Assembly: GCA_034660655.1 (NCBI GenBank)
Contig: JAYEJU010000021.1
Location: forward strand, 1-43,699
Length of the DNA stretch: 43,699 bases
Source of the DNA: Patescibacteria group bacterium
Lineage (GTDB): Bacteria; Patescibacteriota; Patescibacteriia; JAACEG01
Reading direction: 5' to 3'
Shown: in pieces, positions 14,509 through 23,206 of the stretch
How positions within the stretch are numbered: the first letter of the stretch is position 1
How the letters are laid out: every line of letters begins with the position of its first letter
The notes under the pieces: model-generated
What the model was told of the DNA's origin: nothing
The model's database searches: none
Seen by the model: only the letters and a program-made list of their open reading frames with translations
Translations under genes and position numbers: made by a program

Positions 14509-15978
14509 ATGAAAAAAACAAAAAATTTATTTTTAACAACCATACTTATTTTTTCTTTTCTGTTTGTTTGTTTTTTGCCGACAAATTTCAGCTCTGCCGA
14601 GGTTGATGACAAAGATGTGGTGCTTGCCATTTATTTCACTGGAATTGGGTGTTCGCATTGCGCTAAAGTTGATCCAATAATTTTTGAACAATCTTTGACT
14701 GAGAGGGATAATTTTGCTGTTATTGAATATGAAATTTATCAAGATAGAAATAACGCGCCTTTGTTTGACCAATGTTGCGACAATCTTGATTTGCCTGCTT
14801 GCAGACCGTTTGGTCCGACTCCTTGTAAGGGAATTCCTTTGATTTCATTTTCTAATGAACATAGCAATATTTTGACAGGCGATAAAATTATTTTAAAAGA
14901 ATTGGATAACAAGCTATCAACAATCAGAAATAATCATTGTTCTTTGTTGGGCGACACGATAAATTTTTCTGATTTGGATTTTAACAATCTTCCAGGCAGC
15001 CCGAAAATTTGGATGCACAGTAAAATTTTAATCAGAAATTCAGACACAAATTTTAATAGCGCGATATTAAAAGATTTATTATTAGCGGATAATGTTGAAA
15101 ATGTTTTGCGAAATAAAAAATATAATAAAGTTGAGCCACGAGCAGTCTCATTCTCTGGCGGAAAAACAAAATTTGACAACGCGATAAGTTTAGGTGGATG
15201 GATTTTTCAGTGGAATGGAAATAGCATAGATGGAGCAATCAGTGAAAATCAAAACAATAATTATCAAGCAAAAGAAATAAAAAACGAGCTTACTATTTTT
15301 AAAATTATTTCATTAGCGTTAGTTGACGCGATAAATCCTTGCGCTTTAGCGGCAATGCTTTTAATGTTAACCGCAATTTTGGCTTATAATCCTAAAAACA
15401 GAAAAAATATAATTTTAGCCGGCTTAGCTTTTGTTTTTTCTATTTTCGTAATGTATTTTTTATATGGATTGATTATAATTAAATTTTTTCAAATAATTCA
15501 ATCCTTGACTGAAATCAGAATTTGGGTTTATAAATTTTTAGGATTAGCGGCAATTATTTTAGGTGTTTTAAATATTAAAGATTTTTTTGGTTATAAGCCC
15601 GGAACATTAGGGACAGAGATGCCGATATTTATGCGTCCAAAATTCAAAAAAATAATCTCTGGAATTACTTCACCTAAGGGAGCTTTTGGTGTTGGAATTT
15701 TTGTTACTTTGTTTTTATTGCCTTGCACAATCGGACCTTATATTATTGCTGGAGGAATGTTGTCTATGATGGATATTTTTAAGACTATTTTGCCTTTGCT
15801 TTTATATAATTTTATTTTTATTCTTCCTATGCTTGCGATAATAGGTTTTGTTTATTTAGGTTTTAAAAATGTAAAAGATGTTGACGATTGGAAAGAAAAA
15901 AATATTCATAAATTGCATTTAGTCGCGGGCTTGATTATGTTTGGGTTGGGAGTTTCTATGGTTATTGGTTTGGTTTAA
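14509..15978 (+). CDS. thioredoxin-like/DsbD-CcdA-type thiol-disulfide transporter
   Basis: 489 residues from the ATG at 14509; a longer frame from 14443 would overlap the previous gene and hide the signal peptide, so it is rejected. Signal peptide 1-30, then an exported thioredoxin-like region with GCSHC (C48, C51) and additional cysteines (C89, C90, C98, C106). The C-terminal half (about 263-489) has six helices with the CcdA/DsbD marks VDAINPCALAAM (C278) and LLPCTIGPY (C406). It should carry electrons from the cytoplasm to exported thiols. The membrane and thioredoxin parts are in one chain but in an order unlike E. coli DsbD. Confidence 0.82.
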   Translation: MKKTKNLFLTTILIFSFLFVCFLPTNFSSAEVDDKDVVLAIYFTGIGCSHCAKVDPIIFEQSLTERDNFAVIEYEIYQDRNNAPLFDQCCDNLDLPACRPFGPTPCKGIPLISFSNEHSNILTGDKIILKELDNKLSTIRNNHCSLLGDTINFSDLDFNNLPGSPKIWMHSKILIRNSDTNFNSAILKDLLLADNVENVLRNKKYNKVEPRAVSFSGGKTKFDNAISLGGWIFQWNGNSIDGAISENQNNNYQAKEIKNELTIFKIISLALVDAINPCALAAMLLMLTAILAYNPKNRKNIILAGLAFVFSIFVMYFLYGLIIIKFFQIIQSLTEIRIWVYKFLGLAAIILGVLNIKDFFGYKPGTLGTEMPIFMRPKFKKIISGITSPKGAFGVGIFVTLFLLPCTIGPYIIAGGMLSMMDIFKTILPLLLYNFIFILPMLAIIGFVYLGFKNVKDVDDWKEKNIHKLHLVAGLIMFGLGVSMVIGLV

Positions 15979-16033
15979 ATATTAGATATTTTTTATAATT
16001 TGTATATTTGTTAAATGTCATATATTTTTAGTC

Positions 16034-16061
16034 TTGACATTTTTTTTATTATTTTTATAAT
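16034..16061 (+). promoter_or_regulatory. groESL promoter
   Basis: TTGACA (16034-16039), 16-nt spacer, TATAAT (16056-16061): consensus in both boxes. The start should fall near 16068, just before the CIRCE operator. Confidence 0.8.
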
Positions 16062-16074
16062 TAAAACATACTGA

Positions 16075-16101
16075 TTAGCACTCACAATATTAAAGTGCTA
16101 A
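16075..16101 (+). promoter_or_regulatory. CIRCE operator (HrcA binding site)
   Basis: TTAGCACTC (16075-16083), nine bases, AAGTGCTAA (16093-16101). This is the CIRCE inverted repeat with one change in the right arm (A for G at its first base). It lies just downstream of the promoter, so groESL is expected to be repressed by HrcA and released on heat or folding stress. Confidence 0.92.
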
Positions 16102-16181
16102 ATTTAATTAATTTAGTCTTATAAAATATATAATAGAAATAGAGAAAAATTCTGTTTATATTTTATAGCAAAACCATTTTT

Positions 16182-16472
16182 ATGAGTATAAAACCATTGG
16201 GCGATAATGTTATTATAAAAGCAATCGCCAAAGACGAAAAAACAAAATCAGGGATTGTTTTGCCTGAAACAATTGATAAAGAAAAGCCTGAGGAGGGCGA
16301 AGTCATTGCGATAGGTCCCGGCAAAATGCTGGATAATGGCAACAGATCTGTTGTCGGAGTAAAAGAGGGGGATACAGTTTTATTTAAAAAATATAGCCCA
16401 GACGAAATAAAAGCTGACGGAAAAAATCTGTTGGTTATATCAGAAAGCGATATCATCGCAATAATTAAATAA
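16182..16472 (+). CDS. groES: GroES co-chaperonin
   Basis: 96 residues, full length for the family. MSIKPLGDNVIIKAI at the N-terminus, GIVLPETIDKEKPEEGEVIAIGPG (about 24-47, including the mobile loop) and VGVKEGDTVLFKKYSPDEIK are standard. It caps GroEL during ATP-driven folding in the cytoplasm. First gene of the CIRCE-controlled operon; groEL follows after 112 nt that contain a short tandem repeat. Confidence 0.97.
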   Translation: MSIKPLGDNVIIKAIAKDEKTKSGIVLPETIDKEKPEEGEVIAIGPGKMLDNGNRSVVGVKEGDTVLFKKYSPDEIKADGKNLLVISESDIIAIIK

Positions 16473-16540
16473 TTTAATTTTGAATGATACGAATTAATAT
16501 ACAAATATTGTAAATTTAAGTATAAAAAATATATTTAATA

Positions 16541-16580
16541 TTTGCGGCATTCGCATATAATTCGCGGCATTCGCATTATA
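16541..16580 (+). repeat. two tandem copies of a 20-nt repeat in the groES-groEL spacer
   Basis: TTTGCGGCATTCGCATATAA (16541-16560) is followed at once by TTCGCGGCATTCGCATTATA (16561-16580), ending 4 nt before the groEL ATG. Pieces of the same sequence (TTCG-GGCATTC and GGATATAATTCG) flank the palindrome at 21072-21091, so this is a dispersed spacer repeat. Confidence 0.6.
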
Positions 16581-16581
16581 A

Positions 16582-18240
<1,659 letters not shown>

Positions 18241-18262
18241 AAAATTTGTAAAATTTTTAAAT

Positions 18263-18297
18263 AAAAAAGTGGGATTAAACTCCCGCTTTTTATTTTT
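18263..18297 (+). terminator. intrinsic terminator of groESL
   Basis: AAAAAGTGGGA pairs with TCCCGCTTTTT across a 6-nt loop (18265-18291) and is followed by more T, 25 nt after the groEL stop. Confidence 0.8.
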
Positions 18298-18368
18298 GAC
18301 ATTGATTTTTTTAAAAAATACGCACCATTTTTTTATTTTATTATACAAAAAATTCAACCTACCCACAA

Positions 18369-18520
18369 TTGCAATCTATTTTTATTTTTGTTATCATCAA
18401 AATATGTCATCAATAAAAAAACAAAAAGGAAGATAGATAAAATTAGTTTAGATGGTAAAAAAATAAAAAAAGAGAGCAATTTTTACTATTGTGGGAAAGT
18501 TGCTTTCTCTCATTTTTTTT
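18369..18520 (+). ncRNA. possible small RNA or leader ending in a terminator
   Basis: TTGCAA near 18369 with a TATCAT box 17 nt later resembles a promoter. The transcript would end at a hairpin, AGAGAGCAA (18471-18479) with TTGCTTTCTCT (about 18500-18510), followed by eight T (18513-18520). A 10-codon frame (ATG at 18404, MSSIKKQKGR) lies inside. A longer TTG-started frame from 18388 would run through the terminator into the next membrane protein and is not trusted. It may be an sRNA or an attenuated leader. Confidence 0.35.
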
Positions 18521-18612
18521 ATCAAATATTTTACACTATTTTTATAAAAAGAATAAAAATAATTTGTAAATATTCAACAATATTTTTTATTTATATTTTA
18601 ACCAAAAAAATT

Positions 18613-19014
18613 ATGAAAATCACATTTACAAAATCATTAATTCTAAGTTTTCTTATCATTTTTTTCGCAAATATTTATGAAATTATAAATACTATCCCGC
18701 CTGATGGAAGATGGAAAGTTCAAATACCCATAACAAGTATTTTTATGATTATATATTCAATTTTATTTGTTATCATTAATAAAAAATTGCTTAAAAATCC
18801 AAAAAATTATTATTTTATGTTGTTATTCAGCGCGATATTGTCAATAGTGTTTATTAATTTTGCCCATGAATTACAAATAAAATTTCAAGACGCTACAGCG
18901 TTTTATGTAATGCAATATATCCCTACTCTTCAATATATAATTATATTAGGATTGGGACTTATTTTGTATATTCCTATGATAATATTTTTAGAAAAAAAAT
19001 TAAATAAAGAATAG
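18613..19014 (+). CDS. small four-helix membrane protein, unknown
   Basis: 133 residues from the ATG at 18613. An upstream extension with a TTG start at 18388 crosses a terminator hairpin and is low-complexity, so the internal start is preferred. Four hydrophobic helices (about 5-22, 37-56, 66-84, 105-126) with a charged end LEKKLNKE. No motif is recognised. It leads a run of small genes (19024, 19337) that may form an operon. Confidence 0.65.
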   Translation: MKITFTKSLILSFLIIFFANIYEIINTIPPDGRWKVQIPITSIFMIIYSILFVIINKKLLKNPKNYYFMLLFSAILSIVFINFAHELQIKFQDATAFYVMQYIPTLQYIIILGLGLILYIPMIIFLEKKLNKE

Positions 19015-19023
19015 AATATAAAA

Positions 19024-19296
19024 ATGAAGTTAATAGATGTAGTAAAAAAATTTTTATTTTTGTTTGGTTTATCTATTTGTTTGTTTGTCGCTGTTTTTAT
19101 TTTTACAGGGATAGATGAAATTTGGAATAATGGCAAAATTTGGATATATGGATTAGGGATGGCTGGATTTTTATTTACGCTTGGAATATCAAGTATTATT
19201 ATTTCAATAAGCCAAAAAAAACAGGCGCCAAAATTTCTTCTTTATTTATTATTACTGTTTTTTATATTGATTATTATAGGATTTTTTAATTCTTAA
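19024..19296 (+). CDS. small three-helix membrane protein, unknown
   Basis: 90 residues with three hydrophobic segments (about 8-28, 38-60, 70-88) separated by short polar loops. It starts 9 nt after the previous stop, so the two membrane proteins are probably cotranscribed. No family is recognised. Confidence 0.65.
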   Translation: MKLIDVVKKFLFLFGLSICLFVAVFIFTGIDEIWNNGKIWIYGLGMAGFLFTLGISSIIISISQKKQAPKFLLYLLLLFFILIIIGFFNS

Positions 19297-19336
19297 TTTA
19301 CTTAATTAATTTTTGAATAAAAATAATTATAAATAT

Positions 19337-19546
19337 ATGGAACAAATATTAAATGAAATTTTAGACGCCGTAAAAATGAAAATGGAAAACCAAGGCGATT
19401 ATTCTCGTGAAGCCTACAAAGGATTTATTGACGAAGCTATTGATGATTTTATAAAAAAAGGAGTGCTGACCGATGCTGACAACACAGAAATGATGATAGA
19501 TAAACTTATGTCGCAATATAAAGATGTTTTGAACAGGGTCTGCTGA
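19337..19546 (+). CDS. 69-residue acidic helical protein, unknown
   Basis: Reads MEQILNEILDAVKMKMENQG from the ATG at 19337; a TTG 24 nt upstream is a less likely start. It is an all-helical, acidic soluble protein (DEAIDDFIKKGVLTDADNTE, then MMIDKLMSQYKDVLNRVC). The stop codon and the last three to four residues lie inside the palindromic element that begins at 19536, so the element appears to have replaced the original end of the gene. Confidence 0.6.
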   Translation: MEQILNEILDAVKMKMENQGDYSREAYKGFIDEAIDDFIKKGVLTDADNTEMMIDKLMSQYKDVLNRVC

Positions 19547-19697
19547 CGAGAGCACTTTCGTTAGTGCAATTTTCAGATTTTGAGACAAATTTTTCAAATA
19601 ATTTTTTTAGCCTACCCATAGGTAAGGTAAAAAAATTTAGGGAAAATTTGACCGAAATATGGAAATTGCAGTAGAAATGGCTCTCGTTAGCAGACCC
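19536..19697. repeat. palindromic repeat element 3
   Basis: A 162-nt imperfect palindrome. The ends GGGTCTGCTGACGAGAGC (19536-19553) and GCTCTCGTTAGCAGACCC (19680-19697) match in inverted orientation at 17 of 18 positions. The inner arms (about 19565-19610 and 19625-19670) also pair. The arm GACAAATTTTTCAAATAATT and the AGCCTAC centre correspond to the element at 3951-4083 read on the other strand. No ORF is present. It is MITE-like and overlaps the end of the gene at 19337. Confidence 0.65.
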
Positions 19698-19754
19698 CCA
19701 AATGACAGAAGAATAATATTTAAAATATAAAAAATAAATTTATTATTTTATATT

Positions 19755-19776
19755 GTTATTTTTTTAAAAAAATAAC
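19755..19776. repeat. 22-bp perfect A/T palindrome
   Basis: GTTATTTTTTT followed by its exact reverse complement, just before the convergent terminator. It may add a second termination hairpin on either strand. Confidence 0.4.
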
Positions 19777-19782
19777 AAAAAC

Positions 19783-19808
19783 CGTTGAAAAATATTCAAC
19801 GATTTTTT
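19783..19808. terminator. bidirectional intrinsic terminator
   Basis: CGTTGAA (19783-19789) pairs with TTCAACG (19795-19801), with six T on the plus side and TTTTTG on the minus side. It sits between the plus-strand small genes and the convergent isomerase gene and can serve both. Confidence 0.75.
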
Positions 19809-19828
19809 GTCTACAATGAGAATAATTA

Positions 19829-19870
19829 ATTGTTGTAAAATGAATGCGACCGCGTCAATTTTACAACAAT
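19829..19870. repeat. 13-bp inverted repeat after the isomerase gene
   Basis: ATTGTTGTAAAAT (19829-19841) and ATTTTACAACAAT (19858-19870) are perfect inverted copies around a 16-nt GC-richer loop (GAATGCGACCGCGTCA). It lies in the 3' region of the isomerase transcript and may protect its 3' end. Confidence 0.5.
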
Positions 19871-19888
19871 CGATAAATTTTTTAATTT

Positions 19889-20944
19889 TTATTTCATCTG
19901 TTTTTTTAGATAATCAACATAAGGATTTGGCGACGGATCTAAATTATTCAACATTGCCAAATAAAAACTCGCATAGCTCCCCAAGACAAGAAATTCCATA
20001 GATTGTTGTAATTTAGTTTTTGACGCTAATTTATATTCAATAAAATAAATTTTATTTTGCTTTAAAATTTTTTGTGTTATTTTATATCTAAGCTGATTTC
20101 GTTTGTGATATAAATTAGAATTGAAAAATAGAAATATCAAATTTTTGCTATTGGTTTTTGGATTTTTTAGCCCTTCTAAAAGATGATGGTTAATTTCCGG
20201 AATTTCCATAAATGTTGAAAAATTTTTAGGTCCTTCGTTTATCTGATTTCTAAAAGCGCGGCAGTTTCCAGTTAAAAATTCAGATCCGATAATAATAGGA
20301 ATTTTATTTAGCATTGCTTTTGCTATTTTTATTGCCTGATTATTTGTTTTTTGCAAAGCGAATTTTTTATTAAAAATTTTTATTGTTTTTATATTTTTTT
20401 CCAATTCACTTTTTGAGATTTTAATTAAACCAACTTTCTGAAATAACAACAGCTGGGCAAAAATAGAATATCCCAAAGCCATTCGCGGCGTATTACAGCT
20501 GTTATGTTTTGGATTAAAAATATAAGACGGGATATTGTATTTTTTAGCCAAGCCTGCCAATTTTCCGCCTGAGGCAATAATAAAAATTTTCGCTTTTTGT
20601 TTTTTTGCCTGATTAAAACATGAAATTGTTTCTTCTGTATTTCCTGAATAGCTGGATATCACGCACAAACTATTTTTATTCAGACAAGCTGGCAACTTGT
20701 AGTTATTAACAATTTCCATTGGAATTTTAAGCTCTTCTAAAAAAACAGATTTTATAATGCGCGCTCCAAGGGCTGAACCTCCCATTCCGCTTACAATAAT
20801 ATTGTCTGATTTTTTGTAATATGATGGAATATTTATTTTTTTCATTTCATCAACAACCTGACCGCATTGCAAATCTAATTCTTGAATAGAATTATAAAGA
20901 TTTTTTTTATCAAGTTTTTTAATTGTTTTTAAATTGATTGGCAT
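19889..20944 (-). CDS. bifunctional phosphoglucose/phosphomannose isomerase
   Basis: 351 residues, two SIS-type halves. Motifs: SGMGGSALGA (52-61), SSYSGNTEET (97-106), PRMALGY (153-159) and MEIPEINHHLLEG in the C-terminal half, where the conserved Glu and His act in ring opening and isomerisation. The family interconverts fructose-6-P with glucose-6-P and mannose-6-P and replaces classical Pgi in many archaea and CPR bacteria. It would connect central sugar phosphates to the polysaccharide genes at 23207-35199. Single-gene unit, convergent with the small membrane-protein genes. Confidence 0.88.
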   Translation of the reverse strand: MPINLKTIKKLDKKNLYNSIQELDLQCGQVVDEMKKINIPSYYKKSDNIIVSGMGGSALGARIIKSVFLEELKIPMEIVNNYKLPACLNKNSLCVISSYSGNTEETISCFNQAKKQKAKIFIIASGGKLAGLAKKYNIPSYIFNPKHNSCNTPRMALGYSIFAQLLLFQKVGLIKISKSELEKNIKTIKIFNKKFALQKTNNQAIKIAKAMLNKIPIIIGSEFLTGNCRAFRNQINEGPKNFSTFMEIPEINHHLLEGLKNPKTNSKNLIFLFFNSNLYHKRNQLRYKITQKILKQNKIYFIEYKLASKTKLQQSMEFLVLGSYASFYLAMLNNLDPSPNPYVDYLKKQMK

Positions 20945-20950
20945 ATTTTT

Positions 20951-21021
20951 TTGTCATTCCGTGCTTGACACGGAATCTGCTTTATAAATTTAGAGATTCT
21001 GAATCAAGTTTAGAATGACAA
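20951..21021. repeat. palindromic repeat with TTGTCATTC/GAATGACAA ends
   Basis: TTGTCATTC (20951-20959) and GAATGACAA (21013-21021) bound 28-nt arms that also share CTTGA and GAATCT blocks. Inverted repeats of this type, with NGTCATTC ends, are scattered between genes in many bacteria. No coding content. Confidence 0.65.
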
Positions 21022-21045
21022 TTTTATAATTTAATAATTCAAAAT

Positions 21046-21122
21046 AATTCGGATTATTTTTTCGTGGCATTCCTGCCTGCCGGCAGGCAGGCGGATATAA
21101 TTCGTAGATTCGGATTATATAT
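21046..21122. repeat. ATTCGGATTAT direct repeats around a 20-bp perfect palindrome
   Basis: CCTGCCTGCCGGCAGGCAGG (21072-21091) is fully self-complementary and strikingly GC-rich here. Two copies of ATTCGGATTAT lie at about 21047-21057 and 21109-21119. Degenerate copies occur at 3953-3972 (palindrome) and 16541-16580 (flanks). Confidence 0.65.
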
Positions 21123-21881
21123 TTATTTCTTCGCGATTGTTATAATATTCCCGCCTTGAAAACGACCTACTTTTTTGCCGTTCTTGCTGTAATAAGAATT
21201 TAAAATTTTAAAACCGCTTTCTTTTGTTAATTTGTCCAGTTCTTTTTTTTCAAAAGCGTAATAATAAAGAGGGCTTGATTTTTCTCCGGCTTTCCATTCA
21301 GTCATTATGTCTTTTATTTTAAATTCTTTTTTATCTATACCGTATTTTTCTTTCCACTTTTTAGATGAAATTTTTAATTTTTTAAAATTATAACAGAATA
21401 TATTTTTTTTAAAATTAAAATTCCAAAGATTCCAATTTGTCATTAAAAGAATTCCGCCGGGTTTTAATGTTTGATATAATTTTGATAAAGCCTTTTTTTG
21501 CGCTTCTCTGCTCGGAATGTGATTTATAATGGCAATGGCAAAAATAGCGTCAAACTGATTTTTCGCGAACGGCATATTATCAATATCAGATACGGCAAAT
21601 TGAATATTTGATGAAAAATGCTTATAACGATTACGCGCTATGTCAATCAATTTTTCGCAATAATCTATTCCAAAATATTCAATATTTTTATTTTCTAATT
21701 CTTCAAATATGCGTCCGTTACCACAACCAACATCCAGCACTTTATAATCATTGCGTATATATTTCGCCAAATTTTTCAAATCTTTCCAAATATAATTTCT
21801 GGTAACAGAAAAATGCTCAGCGATTTCTTCATAACTGTCTTTATTTAACTCAATAATTTTTTCAACAATTTGTTTATCCAT
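21123..21881 (-). CDS. SAM-dependent methyltransferase, Trm9-like
   Basis: 252 residues from the ATG at 21881. The longer frame to 22031 overlaps the Fic gene by over 100 nt and adds a low-complexity start, so it is rejected. Motif I VLDVGCGNGR (about 46-55), FGIDYCEKLI, VSDIDNMPFAKNQFDAIFA and LKPGGILLMTNW define a class I methyltransferase. The C-terminal PLYYYAFEKKELDKL and GRFQGGNIITIAKK resemble the Trm9/ABH8 branch, which methylates wobble uridine side chains of tRNA. That substrate is inferred. It lies 31 nt downstream of the Fic gene and is probably cotranscribed. Confidence 0.75.
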   Translation of the reverse strand: MDKQIVEKIIELNKDSYEEIAEHFSVTRNYIWKDLKNLAKYIRNDYKVLDVGCGNGRIFEELENKNIEYFGIDYCEKLIDIARNRYKHFSSNIQFAVSDIDNMPFAKNQFDAIFAIAIINHIPSREAQKKALSKLYQTLKPGGILLMTNWNLWNFNFKKNIFCYNFKKLKISSKKWKEKYGIDKKEFKIKDIMTEWKAGEKSSPLYYYAFEKKELDKLTKESGFKILNSYYSKNGKKVGRFQGGNIITIAKK

Positions 21882-21912
21882 AAATTTATTATTCTCAAAT
21901 ACCTTACAATTA

Positions 21913-22965
21913 TTATAAAAAATAGTTTCCAACAGCAAATTTAAACTGTTCAATAAACAACTCTTTAAAAAATCTTGCGCTATTTTGCTCATAAAAAATG
22001 ATTGTTGCTTTTTTGTAATCTGCTTCATCAATGCTTCTATAAGAAAGAGGACAAATATTATTAGCTAAAAGTATAGCATTACTCAAAAGCCGAGCAGTTC
22101 TTTTGTTGCCGTCTTCAAACATTTGGATATAAGAAACTATTAGCACTGAAACAAGCGCCTTGGAAAACGGATCTCTTAATTTATTTATAACTTTAACAAA
22201 TTTTTCTACAGCTTCAATAATTTGATGCTGATTACCTAACGGTTTGTATCTTGTGCCGACTATGCCCACAGGAATGCTTCTTAACCCATCTTGAATATCT
22301 AAATTTTGTACAATTAATTTATGTATATTTTCAATTTTATGCAAGGTAATTTTTTTAAAATTGTTTCTTTCATCAATAACATAATCCAAAGCTTTTTTAT
22401 GATTAAGAATCATTATTGCTTCTTCTTTGCTTTTGCCCTTTGCTTCTTTATTCTGCTTTATTAGAATCTCCGTATCAATTAAAGAATAGGTGTTTCCTTC
22501 AAGCCGTGAAGATTTCCAGCTTAATTCAATAGTTAACCTCTCAAATTCTTTTTTAAGAATAACTGAAGAAAGTTTTTTAATTCTTTCTTGATAATTATTA
22601 TTCAACTTTTCCAGCTCTGCCAGTTCTTCTGAAATAAAAATTTCTTTTAAATTTTTAAATATGTCAAAATTAAAATTCTCAAAAGCAATTTCTCTTTTGT
22701 CGGTAGATTGCTTAAAATATTCTTCAGTGTCAAAATAAGCAAGCAAGTCGCCTGGCGAAAATTCTTGATAATAAATATTTCTGCCTTTTCCATATTTTTG
22801 AATTAAGCTATTTTCCAAAAGTTTATTAATATTCCGCACTATTGTTACTCTGGAAACAGAACCAAAATTTTTTTCCAAATATTTTTTAATTTCTTGATTA
22901 TTCGCTTTTTTGTATTTTCTGATAAAATTTAAAATATTTAATTGTCTTTTAGTTAATTTTTGCAT
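21913..22965 (-). CDS. Fic-domain protein with N-terminal winged helix and altered catalytic motif
   Basis: 350 residues. A winged-helix DNA-binding domain (about 1-62, GSVSRVTIVRNINKLLENSL) precedes a Fic N-terminal region with an inhibitory-helix motif SSRLEG (152-157, SxxxEG class) and the Fic core. The active motif reads QMFEDGNKRTAR (281-292): DGNKR and the last Arg, which bind nucleotide phosphates, are present, but the catalytic His of HxFxxGNxRxxR is Gln281. Normal Fic enzymes transfer AMP from ATP to target hydroxyls. Here activity may be lost or changed, and the wHTH suggests a regulator. Confidence 0.82.
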   Translation of the reverse strand: MQKLTKRQLNILNFIRKYKKANNQEIKKYLEKNFGSVSRVTIVRNINKLLENSLIQKYGKGRNIYYQEFSPGDLLAYFDTEEYFKQSTDKREIAFENFNFDIFKNLKEIFISEELAELEKLNNNYQERIKKLSSVILKKEFERLTIELSWKSSRLEGNTYSLIDTEILIKQNKEAKGKSKEEAIMILNHKKALDYVIDERNNFKKITLHKIENIHKLIVQNLDIQDGLRSIPVGIVGTRYKPLGNQHQIIEAVEKFVKVINKLRDPFSKALVSVLIVSYIQMFEDGNKRTARLLSNAILLANNICPLSYRSIDEADYKKATIIFYEQNSARFFKELFIEQFKFAVGNYFL

Positions 22966-23170
22966 AATTTAATTGTATCATTAATTTTAATTAATTATAT
23001 CATTTTACAATAACAAATGCAACAATTAATTTTCGCAATCAATTTTCAAAATATTCAATATTTTTATTTTCCAATTATTCAAACATTGTATTAGTCCACC
23101 TCATTCTGGACAAAAAGTTATTTTTAATTTGTTTATATTTTTTAATGAAGTTTAAAACATCTTGAAACTG

Positions 23171-23199
23171 TTGGCAAAATATTTTTTTTGTATTATCAT
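23171..23199 (+). promoter_or_regulatory. possible promoter of the first glycogen synthase operon
   Basis: TTGGCA (23171-23176), 17-nt spacer, TATCAT (23194-23199). The start would fall almost at the ATG (23207), implying a very short leader. Confidence 0.4.
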
Positions 23200-23206
23200 T
23201 ATTGAT

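Noticed and set aside
16163-16504. Minus-strand ORF over groES
   Set aside because: Overlaps groES completely and has no family features; antisense shadow.
18388-18612. N-terminal extension of the membrane protein from a TTG start
   Set aside because: It crosses a terminator hairpin with a T8 run and has low-complexity Lys/Ile sequence; the ATG at 18613 gives a clean membrane protein.
21882-22031. Upstream start of the methyltransferase
   Set aside because: It overlaps the Fic gene by 119 nt; the ATG at 21881 gives normal family length.
23162-23206. Extension of the first glycogen synthase from a TTG codon
   Set aside because: The stretch holds the likely promoter and the ATG at 23207 leads directly to the GT5 N-terminus.
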